DNA from: Cyanobacteria bacterium FACHB-471
Lineage (GTDB): Bacteria; Cyanobacteriota; Cyanobacteriia; Elainellales; Elainellaceae
Reading direction: 5' to 3'
NCBI GenBank assembly: GCA_014695345.1
Contig: JACJOC010000012.1
Span: 186,001-250,000 of the forward strand
DNA length: 64,000 bases
Numbering within the stretch: the stretch's first letter is position 1; every line of letters starts with the position of its first letter. This document shows, one piece after another, positions 1 through 9,333 of this stretch. The notes beneath the pieces are model-generated. The model was not told the DNA's origin and did no database searches. It saw nothing but the letters and a program-made list of their open reading frames with translations. A program made the position numbers and the translations under genes.

Positions 1-1480
1 GCCTTAAGCTTGTCTCAATCCGATAGTACAAATCGCTTTTGACGCGAAACTGCTTTTTGGGTTCGCCCGTCCAGACCATTAGCTCAAAGTTCAGCGCACT
101 ATCTCCAAGCCCCTGAAACCAAACCTCAGGAGCGGGTCTAACTAAAACATCGGGGTGACTGCGGGCAGCTTCTAGCAATGCAGCCTGGACTCGATTTGTA
201 TCAGAATCGTAGGCGATGCCCACGGGAATCCGAATTCGCGAAACCGGATCGCCATGACTCCAATTGACCACTTCGGTTTCCAAAAATCGGGAATTGGGCA
301 CGATGATTGTCACCTGATCGAGCGTGCGAATTTCGGTACTGCGCGCCCCAATGCGTTCGACGGTGCCCATCAGCTCTGCGACTTTGACAAAATCTCCGAC
401 CTGAATTGGGCGTTCCAGGGTAATAATCAAGCCGCTGATGAAGTTGTTGGTGATGTTCTGAATACCAAAGCCAATTCCCACACCCAGGACGCTAGCAATG
501 ATGGCGAGAGAACTAACATCTAAGCCCCAGATCTGCAGCAGGACGATGAGCCCTAAAAAAGCTAGCGTGTACTGGGTCAAGATAGCAATGACATCCTGAA
601 TCCGGAGTTCTGCACCCGTTCTGCTGAGGATGTAAAACCGAAATAGCCGAGTAACGGCACTGACTGCAAACCAGAGCCCGATGGTGAGCGCTAACAGCAG
701 CAGCAGTTGCAGCGCTGAGTAATTGCCTTCTCCTAAACCCACGATGGGAGTGTTGAGGAAGTTAAGCAGGGAGTAGCGTAACCCCCTCATCTCCGGAAAC
801 AAATCGGTGATATAGAAAGCGACAGCGGACCAGAGCCCGATTTGAATGCCTAACAGAGCAAGCTGCAAAAATAGTCGAGCAGATCGTTCTCTCGGATGAA
901 ATAGAGCATCTGGATCGCCTAGCCAGTCGCTCAGACGGTGAGACAGCCATTTCCCTAGAAACCGCAGCCCCAGATGAAAGGCGATCGCTACTACTAACAC
1001 GACCGCACTAAATATTGCTGCCTGTTGAAAGTAAGCGGGCGATCGCTCTAACTGTCCCCGACGCAAAGCTGCCTCAATGTCACTTCGCCAGAGAGTCGCC
1101 TGACTCAAAGGATTGATACCTGTGGTGACATCACCGTCAGTGACCGTGATCAGGTTGCGGTTGCTGGCTTCACTCCGAATGATCGTCAGCTTGTCATCAC
1201 GCTCTACCCGAATGTCAGTAGGCTCAGCCGATCGCACTTCCTGCCGCAGCGCTTCGTTAATAATTTCAGCCCGCTCAACGGCCGTTAGATTTCCCGATCT
1301 GCCGATTTGAAATAGCTCAACTCCATCCACTACCACGGGTGCTTTAACCGTCTGAGTCGCTAACGGAACTTGAGCTATTCCTGGAAAAGTCAAACTCAAC
1401 AGCAGCGTTAGCGCTCCCAGCAACAGCCACAACCAACGACGGTTCCGATGCAGGAGTTTGGGAAGGGGTGATGGCAGCAT
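1..1480 (-). CDS. MscS-family mechanosensitive channel, 3' end cut by window
   Basis: Small-conductance mechanosensitive channel family; such proteins release solutes across the inner membrane on osmotic downshift. The frame starts at an ATG (1480-1478) and stays open to the window edge, showing 493 residues. Visible parts: an N-terminal signal-like segment (about 18-37), a predicted periplasmic domain (40-150), hydrophobic segments near 155-175, 203-225, 256-276 and 298-318, then the hallmark Gly/Ala-rich pore helix near 325-350 (SVLGVGIGFGIQNITNN) followed by the beta domain (ERPIQVGDFVKV, IVPNSRFL). The extra N-terminal domain makes this one of the larger multi-segment MscS variants common in cyanobacteria. 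The C-terminus lies outside the window. Family call is firm; exact gating role is inferred. Confidence 0.93.
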   Translation of the reverse strand, partial: MLPSPLPKLLHRNRRWLWLLLGALTLLLSLTFPGIAQVPLATQTVKAPVVVDGVELFQIGRSGNLTAVERAEIINEALRQEVRSAEPTDIRVERDDKLTIIRSEASNRNLITVTDGDVTTGINPLSQATLWRSDIEAALRRGQLERSPAYFQQAAIFSAVVLVVAIAFHLGLRFLGKWLSHRLSDWLGDPDALFHPRERSARLFLQLALLGIQIGLWSAVAFYITDLFPEMRGLRYSLLNFLNTPIVGLGEGNYSALQLLLLLALTIGLWFAVSAVTRLFRFYILSRTGAELRIQDVIAILTQYTLAFLGLIVLLQIWGLDVSSLAIIASVLGVGIGFGIQNITNNFISGLIITLERPIQVGDFVKVAELMGTVERIGARSTEIRTLDQVTIIVPNSRFLETEVVNWSHGDPVSRIRIPVGIAYDSDTNRVQAALLEAARSHPDVLVRPAPEVWFQGLGDSALNFELMVWTGEPKKQFRVKSDLYYRIETSLR

Positions 1481-1518
1481 AGAGAGAAATTAGTTGAAGG
1501 CGGGGAGAGCATTATGGG

Positions 1519-2091
1519 TTATTGGTCGTCTGTCAAGAGACGGCTTTGCTCCGCCGCTGCATTTGGAACGCGGGGGCGCAGTTGTTCTAGTAAAGTGGTT
1601 GCCACAAACCAAACGCCTAACCCCATCAGCAGCAAAACACCCAACCCCACCAGCCACATTAGCAGCGTATTCTTCTGCAATGGGTTTCCTTGAGCATAAT
1701 GAGTGTGTTCTCGGACATTCAGTTCCGTTGAGTTGCTATCATCAAATTGGGTCAGGGCTGCAATGATTTTATAGGGACCGATTCGCAAGGTGTCCTTGCT
1801 AGACAAAGGCTGGCTGCCCTTTTCAATCAGGCGACCGTTAAGGTAGGTGCCATTGGCGCTGCGGTCGGTGATGTAAAGCTGGCGCTCGGCAAGGGTGATT
1901 AGGGCATGAAAGCGAGAAACCTGTTTGTGAGGTAGCTCTAACCGTGAAACGGCTTTTTCGCCCAGATTTTCGGGCATCTGATCCATTTCTCGCCCCAGTG
2001 CGATCGGCGGAACTAAAACTGGCTGCTGTAGCTCACCCGTCACTGGGTCTTCCCACGTCAGTTGCACGTAAAGAGATGCGTCGTCAGACAT
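1519..2091 (-). CDS. FHA-domain protein with C-terminal membrane anchor
   Basis: Forkhead-associated domains bind phosphothreonine peptides. In the 190-residue product the FHA core is visible: LGRE (32-35), SRFHA (59-63) and DRSANGTYLNG (76-86), which carry the conserved Arg, Ser, His and Asn residues. A single hydrophobic helix (about 143-166) near the C-terminus suggests a tail-anchored, cytoplasm-facing protein. The ATG at 2091 is preferred over an upstream TTG at 2118 because it lies directly before the conserved domain and has GGAAA about 6 nt upstream. It is divergent from a Ser/Thr kinase gene at 2411, so kinase and phospho-reader may act together; that link is inference from position. 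Confidence 0.9.
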   Translation of the reverse strand: MSDDASLYVQLTWEDPVTGELQQPVLVPPIALGREMDQMPENLGEKAVSRLELPHKQVSRFHALITLAERQLYITDRSANGTYLNGRLIEKGSQPLSSKDTLRIGPYKIIAALTQFDDSNSTELNVREHTHYAQGNPLQKNTLLMWLVGLGVLLLMGLGVWFVATTLLEQLRPRVPNAAAEQSRLLTDDQ

Positions 2092-2166
2092 AGCAAGGTT
2101 TCCAGCGATTATTTGCAAGTTGGACTCACTTCTGAAAGTAACCTATATAGTGCCAATCATCTAATG

Positions 2167-2215
2167 ATTAGGACGAAAAGAGGTGGAGTCTTGCGCCGTC
2201 TCTTTTCGCCCTAAT
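2167..2215. repeat. Long hairpin in the FHA/kinase divergent region
   Basis: Arms ATTAGGACGAAAAGAG (2167-2182) and CTCTTTTCGCCCTAAT (2200-2215) pair over 16 positions with one mismatch and a 17-nt loop. It lies in the 319-bp space between two divergently transcribed genes, so it is not a gene-end terminator for either. A leader structure or a termination site for an unannotated short transcript is possible. The rest of 2092-2410 shows no gene. Confidence 0.6.
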
Positions 2216-2410
2216 TTGATAACTTTTTGATGACTTACGGCTATAACTGAGACTGAAACTCAGCTCAATATTCTGCGTCTTAAGTCAGAGAGGATGCTTT
2301 TAGGAAGTGCCTGTCTCCGAACTGCACTAGAAAATTCTCCGGATTTGACCAGAATCATCGGCTAAATTTGAGCGAAGGCTGCGATCGCCCTGCTATTTCC
2401 AACCCAGCAA

Positions 2411-4282
2411 GTGAACATTTTACGGCTGTTTCAACCTATCGATCCCGACCGACCTCTGGGGGGACGCTACAAAGTCATTAGCCAGCTCGCAGCAGGTGGC
2501 TTTGGTCAAACCTTTTTGGCAGAAGACCTGCATTTGCCTGGAAACCCTCGCTGCGTGGTCAAGCAGCTTCAACCTCAAGTCAAAGATCCAACCAGCCTGC
2601 AAATTGCGAGACGGCTATTTGACACCGAAGCTCAGGCTCTCTATAAACTAGGTAACCATGACCAGGTTCCGCGACTGCTGGCTCACTTTGAGCAAGACCA
2701 GGAATTTTATCTAGCTCAAGAGCTGATCGAGGGAGAGCCGCTAAGCGAGGAAATGAATGGGCAACCCTGGCGTGAAAGTCAGGTGATTGCTTTGCTGCAA
2801 GATACTCTGACAGCACTTGCCTTTGTGCATCAGCAAAACGTCATTCATCGCGACATTAAGCCGTCTAACCTGATTCGACGCAAGTCAGATGGCAAGATCG
2901 TGCTGATCGATTTTGGAGCCGTGAAGCAAGCTAGCACAGTGCTGGTGAACCCGGAGACTGGACCCACCCAAACCATTTCGATTGGCACGCATGGCTACAT
3001 GCCCAACGAGCAGTTGGGTGGAAATCCTCGTTTTTGCAGTGATGTTTATGCTTTAGGGAAACTGGCAGTTCAGGCGCTGACTGGGGTGCCACCGAGGATG
3101 CTGCATGAAGATCCCCACACTGGCGAAATTTTGTGGCGTGATCGCGCCCCTCACGTCAGCCCACAACTGGCTGACATTATCGACAAAATGGTGCGCTATG
3201 ACTTTCGCGCCCGTTACCCGACGGCAGCGCAAGCTCTAGCAGATGTGCAACAGTTGCCCATTCCTGCTGATGAGTCAGTTGTGCTGCCAGTCAAGCAAGT
3301 GGTTGTCGAAACTCCTATCGGAACGCAGTCAGCTCAGGAAGCAGATATTCCCACGGCAACAGCTCCTACGCTAGCCGCTAGTGAGCTACTGGGTAAACCT
3401 TCCGCTCAGCCAACCGAATCGCTGCTGCCCTCTCCCCCCTCCCGTCCTACTCCATCGCCCGCTCCCTTGCCTGCTGTTGCCTTGGCGACTCCTACACCTC
3501 AGCGGTCAGGCACTTCTTCAACCGGGCTTCAGTCAATCCTGACGCAAATTCAAACCTTAAAACCCATTCCCGTACTGGCAGGAGCGGGTGCTGTAATCTT
3601 AATTTTTTTGCTTGGCAGAACAGTTACAGCCCCTCGTGCTGAGCAAACGGCTTCTAACAACTCCGTTCCTAGCGCTGTAGCTGAAAGTCCAGAGAACTCA
3701 GAGTCTGACGCGGAAGCACAAGTTACGGCTCTGCTGACGGAGGGCGATCGCCTGCGACAGGCAAACCAATACCAGCCCGCCCTAGACCAATATGACCAGG
3801 CGATCGCTCTTAACCCCGACAATTCTGAAGCTCACTGGGGACGCTGCTATAGTCTGGTTTACATGCAGCAGATTGACTCCGGCATTACAGCCTGCAATCG
3901 GGCCCTAGAAATTCAGCCTGAGTATCCAGAAGCACTGTGGCTCAAAGGATATGCTCTAGATCAAAAGCAACAACACGCAGAGTCCTTGAAGCTGTATGAC
4001 CAGGCGATCGCGCTCAAACCTGACTTTGCTCAAGCCTGGAGCAACAAAGGAACGGCACTGCTGCTGTTAGAACGTCCCCAGGAAGCGATCGCTGCTTTCG
4101 ACCGCGCCACCGAACTCGACCCCAACCTGGCAGAAGCCTGGAACAATCGAGGAGCGGCCCTTTGGAGCCAACGCCGGTTTGACGAAGCAATCAGCTCTGT
4201 TAATAAGGCGATCGAGGTCAGGCCCGATTACCAGGATGCGATTAATCTGCGAGAGCAGATGCGGCAGCAGTTAGGGAGATAA
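2411..4282 (+). CDS. Ser/Thr protein kinase with C-terminal TPR repeats
   Basis: Hanks-type (PknB-like) kinase. Residues 19-280 hold the kinase domain: Gly-rich loop AAGGFGQT (27-34), ATP-binding Lys51, helix-C Glu73, catalytic loop HRDIKPSN (146-153), DFG (167-169) and the activation segment GTHGYMPNEQ. A Pro/Ser/Thr-rich linker (about 300-380) leads to one membrane helix (387-403), then an outside-facing part with about five TPR units (445-615). The start is GTG at 2411; no closer ATG fits the domain edge. The TPR half probably recruits partners, and kinase output likely goes to Ser/Thr substrates such as FHA-bound proteins, one of which is encoded divergently next door. Substrates are unknown. 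Confidence 0.95.
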   Translation: MNILRLFQPIDPDRPLGGRYKVISQLAAGGFGQTFLAEDLHLPGNPRCVVKQLQPQVKDPTSLQIARRLFDTEAQALYKLGNHDQVPRLLAHFEQDQEFYLAQELIEGEPLSEEMNGQPWRESQVIALLQDTLTALAFVHQQNVIHRDIKPSNLIRRKSDGKIVLIDFGAVKQASTVLVNPETGPTQTISIGTHGYMPNEQLGGNPRFCSDVYALGKLAVQALTGVPPRMLHEDPHTGEILWRDRAPHVSPQLADIIDKMVRYDFRARYPTAAQALADVQQLPIPADESVVLPVKQVVVETPIGTQSAQEADIPTATAPTLAASELLGKPSAQPTESLLPSPPSRPTPSPAPLPAVALATPTPQRSGTSSTGLQSILTQIQTLKPIPVLAGAGAVILIFLLGRTVTAPRAEQTASNNSVPSAVAESPENSESDAEAQVTALLTEGDRLRQANQYQPALDQYDQAIALNPDNSEAHWGRCYSLVYMQQIDSGITACNRALEIQPEYPEALWLKGYALDQKQQHAESLKLYDQAIALKPDFAQAWSNKGTALLLLERPQEAIAAFDRATELDPNLAEAWNNRGAALWSQRRFDEAISSVNKAIEVRPDYQDAINLREQMRQQLGR

Positions 4283-4399
4283 GAGGCTAGGAACTCTCAG
4301 TCCCCAACTGCAAACCTTAACCTAAACGCAATCTTCAAATTACCTTGTCTTTAGTTGAGCAGCCTAATGTAGTGTACAGAACATAGGCTAGCAACTCAC

Positions 4400-5032
4400 A
4401 TGCTCCATTCTTTTGCTCTAGAGGCTTCTCCTCAGCCCGACCTGCGCCAGCTTCTAGAAGACCTTTACCGAGGAAGAAGTTTGCACCCCTACTGTAGCGG
4501 TCAGGCAATACCCATGCTGCCTCATGAGATTTGGGTAGTTTGCCGGGGTGTGGTACAGCTTGGAACGCTCTATGACACAGGCGACGAAGCTTTGATCGGT
4601 TTAGCCTGTCCCTCAATGCCATTTGGATTGTCACTCGCTCTAATTCGCCCCTATCATGCAATTGCGCTGTGTGATGTTGACCTGATGCGCTTGACGCTGA
4701 ATGAGGTTGAGCAATCACCCATGCTAGCTCAGGGAATCTTTCGTCACGTCACTCGACGGCTTCGCCAAACAGAAGCGATTTTGGCAATGGTAGGCTATCG
4801 TCGCGTTGAAGATCGGTTACGTCATCTATTGCTACTGTTGAAGCAAGAGGTGGGTCAGCCTATAGCAGGAGGAACTCGACTGACAGTCAGGCTAACGCAT
4901 CAGCAGCTTGCAAATACGATTGGGACTACTCGCGTCACAGTCACTCGTCTATTAAGTCAGTTAAGGGAAGAAGGCTGGTTGATCATTGACAAGCATCGAC
5001 ACATTGTCCTTTTGCCTCATGCAAAGGTATAG
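4400..5032 (+). CDS. Crp/Fnr-family transcriptional regulator
   Basis: 210-residue regulator of the Crp/Fnr superfamily. The N-terminal half (about 20-130) matches the cyclic-nucleotide-binding-type beta roll but lacks an obvious cAMP phosphate-binding PRSA-type motif, so the effector is unclear. A dimerisation helix (about 130-155) is followed by a helix-turn-helix near 165-200 (THQQLANTIG, TTRVTVTRLLSQL), close in pattern to the NtcA/Crp recognition region. The ATG at 4400 is the first in frame. It stands alone, between the kinase and an oppositely oriented RlpA-like gene, so its regulon cannot be read from context. NtcA itself is less likely because the N-terminal domain diverges. Confidence 0.9.
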   Translation: MLHSFALEASPQPDLRQLLEDLYRGRSLHPYCSGQAIPMLPHEIWVVCRGVVQLGTLYDTGDEALIGLACPSMPFGLSLALIRPYHAIALCDVDLMRLTLNEVEQSPMLAQGIFRHVTRRLRQTEAILAMVGYRRVEDRLRHLLLLLKQEVGQPIAGGTRLTVRLTHQQLANTIGTTRVTVTRLLSQLREEGWLIIDKHRHIVLLPHAKV

Positions 5033-5165
5033 CAATGGGTCATAGGTCAGTGATTTAGGGATTAGGTAACGGATGAGAAAATCAAATAACAGTCGAACAA
5101 CAGTCAAATAAGAACAACAGAAGCAGGGAACACTAGACTGACAGCACACTTCTAGCAACTCTATC

Positions 5166-6521
5166 TTACGAACGAGCAAGCTCACTGGATGCTGAAGTGG
5201 TTGAGGCTTCAGCAGGGGGTTCAGATGGAATCGGCTTTAAGATGACTGCCTCGTAGGGAACCACACCTGATGATTCGCTTTGGATGCAGCGAGCAGCCTG
5301 CATCGATAAGTCAAGCGATCGCCCCTCGATATAAGGGCCACGGTCATTAATTCGCACGACGACCGACTTGCCGTTTCTCAAGTTTGTCACTTTAACAAAG
5401 GTGTCAAAGGGCAGAGTGCGATGGGCAGCCGTCAAATCATGTTGATTAAACACTTCGCCCGTTGCAGTAATTCGACCATGAAAATAAGGTCCATACCAGG
5501 ATGCAAGTCCCCCGAAGGTTTGCTCCGTCTCGACTAGCCCCATCAGGTAATCGCGGGTTTCTGTCACTGAGAGCGTTTCTCCTCCTAATGCCGTGCGGAG
5601 GTTGTTGACCCAGGAGATTGCTAGTTGTTTGCTGTCGTGGTTGATGTCGTCTGCCAGTTGATCATTCACCACAAACAATACTTCCCCTTCTGCCTTGGCG
5701 CCGGGTTGACTATCTATGACCGCAGGACGTACCGCAGATGGGGACAAGTCACGGTCTTGCAAAGCTTGTCTGATCTGATTTGCAATTTGACTGGCGTGGG
5801 TCTGACTGGGAACTTCTGCAACCAGATGCCCTTTTACCCGAATCTGAAATACAGTCTCGCTGTTGGGTTGATTGGATGCTGCACTAGATTGAGACGCATC
5901 GCACTGACTCCCCGATTGAGCCGCTGCACTAGCAGTATTAGCAGAACTGTAGCGGCCAGCCCGCATCACTGTAACTGAAGGAATACCCGCCCACAGATTT
6001 TGGCGCACGACTTGGGGCAAGTTGGGCAAGTTGTTTAACACTTGCAGAATTTTGCGAGAAGAATCACTCTCTGCACGATCTGACTTGGTGCGATCCTGCA
6101 TGGCAATGCGGGAAGCCCCTCGCGAGCCTTGAGCAATCACCCAATTTGAGGTATGGCTTGGGGCAGCCATTGCGATCGCCGATTGACTATCTCCGCCAGG
6201 ACGAACCAGAGAGTAGCCTGCTACATTCCACCACGAAGAATGCGAGCCTGGACGAGGCGAATTTAAGCGTAAAGATTCTATCCCCCCATTCAAATTTGTC
6301 TTCAAATTTAGCAAGGCTGACCAGGGACGGGCAGCATCAGGAGATGAAACGGTTCGATTAGGGGTTTGATTAATTGAAGGATATGAGATGGAGTTACTTA
6401 CCACAGCAAAGGCTTTGTCAGAAAGCACCCTGAATAACTCGTCCGGAGCTTTAAAAAAGCTATGGGGCGAGAAAAAACTGCCGATGTAAGAAGCAATCCA
6501 AAGAAATCCAAGAAAGTTCAT
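5166..6521 (-). CDS. RlpA-like septal ring/double-psi beta-barrel protein
   Basis: 451 residues starting with a hydrophobic N-terminus that can act as an export signal. The C-terminal part (about 335-410) is a double-psi beta-barrel of the RlpA type: [35 protein letters not shown] and RSLDLS, including the conserved His and the Asp-Arg-Gly-Pro motif linked with lytic transglycosylase activity on stem-peptide-free peptidoglycan. The 300-residue middle is low complexity and Ser/Gln/Ala-rich with no recognised domain. It probably acts in the periplasm on the cell wall. Gene length is well above classical RlpA because of this linker. Symbol withheld since several RlpA-like paralogues occur in cyanobacteria. 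Confidence 0.9.
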   Translation of the reverse strand: MNFLGFLWIASYIGSFFSPHSFFKAPDELFRVLSDKAFAVVSNSISYPSINQTPNRTVSSPDAARPWSALLNLKTNLNGGIESLRLNSPRPGSHSSWWNVAGYSLVRPGGDSQSAIAMAAPSHTSNWVIAQGSRGASRIAMQDRTKSDRAESDSSRKILQVLNNLPNLPQVVRQNLWAGIPSVTVMRAGRYSSANTASAAAQSGSQCDASQSSAASNQPNSETVFQIRVKGHLVAEVPSQTHASQIANQIRQALQDRDLSPSAVRPAVIDSQPGAKAEGEVLFVVNDQLADDINHDSKQLAISWVNNLRTALGGETLSVTETRDYLMGLVETEQTFGGLASWYGPYFHGRITATGEVFNQHDLTAAHRTLPFDTFVKVTNLRNGKSVVVRINDRGPYIEGRSLDLSMQAARCIQSESSGVVPYEAVILKPIPSEPPAEASTTSASSELARS

Positions 6522-6611
6522 GAATCAAGAATGTTACGGTAGATTGCGTTAAATTGGCACAGTATTCGATTATACGGTTTTAGAGACAAGACAAATCCTC
6601 CCCAGGAAGAA

Positions 6612-7553
6612 TTGACGATCCCCGTCGATTTTTCCCAAAGGCAACTAATTACTCTCAGTTTGAAGATAATTTTGGCTAAATCTGCTGATTTGCTCACTCA
6701 GGAAAGCTGGGACTCAAGTTTGAAGCAGCGCTTGCAAACGCACCTGCATCAACTGGTTCGCGATCGCCACCCCTACCTAGCAAGTGCGGGGCATTTTTTT
6801 GTGAAGCAATACATTCGTCAGCAGTTGGCTCAGTGGGGAGAGGTAGAAATTTACGAGTTTGAGTTTCAGCAAAAATGTCACCAAAACTTAATTTTGAATC
6901 TGCCGGGTCAATCGGTTAGACAAAGGGCTCCGATTCTGATTGGCGCACATTTTGACGCGGTTCCTGGCTCTCCTGGTGCAGATGATAATGCAACTGGGGT
7001 AGCAGTTTTGCTAGAGTTAGCGCGATTGTTTGCGGCTAAGCCAACCCCCTGCCCGATTCGCTTAGTTGCGTTTGACCTGGAAGAAATAGGGCTTGCTGGC
7101 AGCGATCGCTATGCTGCACATCTGCACCAGCAAAACCAACCCTTACGTCTGATGCTGTCGTTGGAAATGTTGGGCTATTGCGATCGCACCCCCAACTCCC
7201 AACGCTACCCTGCCGGACTTGCACGATTTTATCCAAATCAGGGCGATTTTATTGGGCTAATTGGCAATCTCAAAACGATCCCTGATTTGATTCGGCTGAG
7301 CCGTAGCATTCGTCAGGTCGGCGTACCGTGTGAATGGCTCCCTGCCGGAAATCGAGGCATGATGGTGCCCGATACGCGTCGCAGCGACCATGCCCCCTTT
7401 TGGGATCGGGGCTACCGGGCACTCATGGTCACTGACACCGCAAACTTGCGAAATCCGCACTATCACAAAGAGAGCGATCGCCTCGAAACCCTTGACCTCG
7501 ATTTTCTTACAGGGGTTTGCCAAGGACTCAACTATGGACTTCGCCAACTGTAA
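6612..7553 (+). CDS. M28-family zinc peptidase
   Basis: 313-residue peptidase of the M28 (aminopeptidase Y/S) type. Metal ligands are recognisable: His in IGAHFDAVPG, Asp in GADDNATG, Glu-Glu in FDLEEIGLAGS, and a later Asp/His in RRSDHAPFWD and NPHYHKESD, which together build the two-zinc site. No signal peptide is visible, so a cytoplasmic site is likely. The start is TTG at 6612 with AGGAAGA 2-8 nt upstream; no ATG is better placed. The substrate is unknown. It is followed by the amylase gene in the same direction with a gap of about 160 bp, and shared transcription is possible but not shown. Confidence 0.92.
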   Translation: MTIPVDFSQRQLITLSLKIILAKSADLLTQESWDSSLKQRLQTHLHQLVRDRHPYLASAGHFFVKQYIRQQLAQWGEVEIYEFEFQQKCHQNLILNLPGQSVRQRAPILIGAHFDAVPGSPGADDNATGVAVLLELARLFAAKPTPCPIRLVAFDLEEIGLAGSDRYAAHLHQQNQPLRLMLSLEMLGYCDRTPNSQRYPAGLARFYPNQGDFIGLIGNLKTIPDLIRLSRSIRQVGVPCEWLPAGNRGMMVPDTRRSDHAPFWDRGYRALMVTDTANLRNPHYHKESDRLETLDLDFLTGVCQGLNYGLRQL

Positions 7554-7715
7554 GGTCGCAAGCAAAAATTTCAACAAAGAAAGACAATCTGATCAAAACA
7601 GATATCCCCAGATAGGCAACCTATATTGATTAATTTGAGGGCTAAGTCATACCCTCTCGATTCACCTGCCAAAAACAGTCAGGTTTCAATCCATCCACAA
7701 TTCTATGGAGTTGGT

Positions 7716-9176
7716 ATGTCCTACGTTAATGGCACGATGATGCAATTCTTCCATTGGTACATTCCCCCGGATGGAAGCTTATGGAATGAACTCAAACACA
7801 ATGCAGCAGATCTAGCCAAAGCAGGTTTCACCGCTCTCTGGTTGCCTCCTTCTTATAAAGGAAGTGGGGGTGGCTATGACGTTGGCTATAGCGTTTACGA
7901 TATGTTTGACCTGGGCGAGTTCGACCAAAAAGGTTCGGTTGGCACCAAGTATGGCACCCGTGACGAATACCTCGCCGCAATCAAAGCAGCCCAAGCCGCA
8001 GGTATTGAAATTTACGCTGACGGTGTATTCAACCACAAGAACGGTGGCGATGAAATCGAAGAAGTTACAGCTATCCCGGTTGCCTTTGACAATCGCAACT
8101 GTGAAGTAAGTGGCTCCCAGCAAATTAAAGTTTGGACACATTTCAAATTTTCGGGACGGAGCGACAAATATTCCAGCCTCAAGTGGCACTGGTGGCACTT
8201 TGACTCGGTAAACCACAACGCAGATCGCCCCGGTGACAGCACAATTTACCGATTTAAAGACAAACAGTTTGAAACTGGGGTAGACCCTCGACTGGGTAAC
8301 TACGACTTTCTAATGGCTTGCGACCTGGATATGGGAGTCGATGAAGTACGAGGTGAACTTAAGTATTGGGGTGAGTGGTTCCTTGACACGACCGGAGTGG
8401 ATGGGTTTCGCCTTGATGCCGTAAAGCACGTTCGCGCCTGGTTCTTTAATGAATGGCTCGACCACGTCCGGCAGCACACGGGACGCAATCTCTTTGCAGT
8501 AGGTGAATATTGGGCAGACGATGCAGAAGCGCTACATTGGTTTCTTAAAGAAACTGGTGGGCGGATGTCGCTGTTTGACGTGCCGCTACACTACAACTTC
8601 AGCCAAGCCAGTAAGTGTGGCGGCAGCTATGACATGCGGCAAATTTTGGATGGCACGCTAGTACAGCAACAGCCTGCCCTGGCAGTCACTTTTGTAGAAA
8701 ATCACGATTCTCAACCGCTCCAGGCACTCGAATCGGTGGTTGAAAGTTGGTTTAAGCCGCTTGCCTACGCAATCATTCTTTTGCGATGTGAAGGATACCC
8801 GTGTGTATTTTACGCCGATTACTATGGTGCACATTACACCGATAGGGGTTACGAGATCTGGCTAGACAAGCACGGTTGGCTGATCGACAAATTTCTCTAT
8901 GCGCGCAAGCACTTTGCCTATGGTGACCAGTACACCTATTTTGACCACCCTGATGTAATCGGCTGGACTCGTCTAGGCGACGAGGAGCATCCCAAAGCAA
9001 TGGCTGTGTTGATGAGTGATGCTGCAGGCGGTAGCAAATGGATGGAAGTCGGCAAGCCCAATACCACCTTTTATGACTTGACCGAACACGTTGACAAACT
9101 GATTCAAACCAATGAGCATGGCTGGGCAGAATTTTGCTGCAACGGCGCGTCTGTTTCGGTTTGGGTAGAGAAGTGA
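7716..9176 (+). CDS. Alpha-amylase, GH13 (cytoplasmic type)
   Basis: Hydrolyses alpha-1,4-glucan bonds in glycogen or maltodextrins. All four GH13 conserved regions are present in the 486-residue product: DGVFNH (102-107), GFRLDAVKH (230-238) with nucleophile Asp234, GEYW (263-266) with acid/base Glu264, and FVENHDSQ with Asp331. There is no signal peptide, so it should act inside the cell on storage glycogen. The frame is open upstream to 7626, but the ATG at 7716 has GGAG at 6 nt spacing and matches the usual N-terminus (MSYVNGTMMQFFHWY), so it was chosen. A 13-bp hairpin follows the stop. Confidence 0.96.
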   Translation: MSYVNGTMMQFFHWYIPPDGSLWNELKHNAADLAKAGFTALWLPPSYKGSGGGYDVGYSVYDMFDLGEFDQKGSVGTKYGTRDEYLAAIKAAQAAGIEIYADGVFNHKNGGDEIEEVTAIPVAFDNRNCEVSGSQQIKVWTHFKFSGRSDKYSSLKWHWWHFDSVNHNADRPGDSTIYRFKDKQFETGVDPRLGNYDFLMACDLDMGVDEVRGELKYWGEWFLDTTGVDGFRLDAVKHVRAWFFNEWLDHVRQHTGRNLFAVGEYWADDAEALHWFLKETGGRMSLFDVPLHYNFSQASKCGGSYDMRQILDGTLVQQQPALAVTFVENHDSQPLQALESVVESWFKPLAYAIILLRCEGYPCVFYADYYGAHYTDRGYEIWLDKHGWLIDKFLYARKHFAYGDQYTYFDHPDVIGWTRLGDEEHPKAMAVLMSDAAGGSKWMEVGKPNTTFYDLTEHVDKLIQTNEHGWAEFCCNGASVSVWVEK

Positions 9177-9180
9177 GGGT

Positions 9181-9211
9181 GTTTGGGGTTTAGAGCTTCT
9201 AAACCCCAAAC
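9181..9211 (+). terminator. Hairpin after alpha-amylase gene
   Basis: Arms GTTTGGGGTTTAG (9181-9193) and CTAAACCCCAAAC (9199-9211) form a perfect 13-bp stem with a 5-nt loop, 4 nt past the amylase stop. A U-rich tract is weak, so it may end transcription or protect the 3' end. Confidence 0.7.
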
Positions 9212-9333
9212 TTCAAGTTTCTAAAAATGTAACCAATTTAACTCCTGCCCTGCTGAGATGTCACATTAGGAGAGTGAGCGTTTAAGCGCTGAACCAATTC
9301 CGATTTAGCGCCATCTTAGTGAGGAGAATGATT

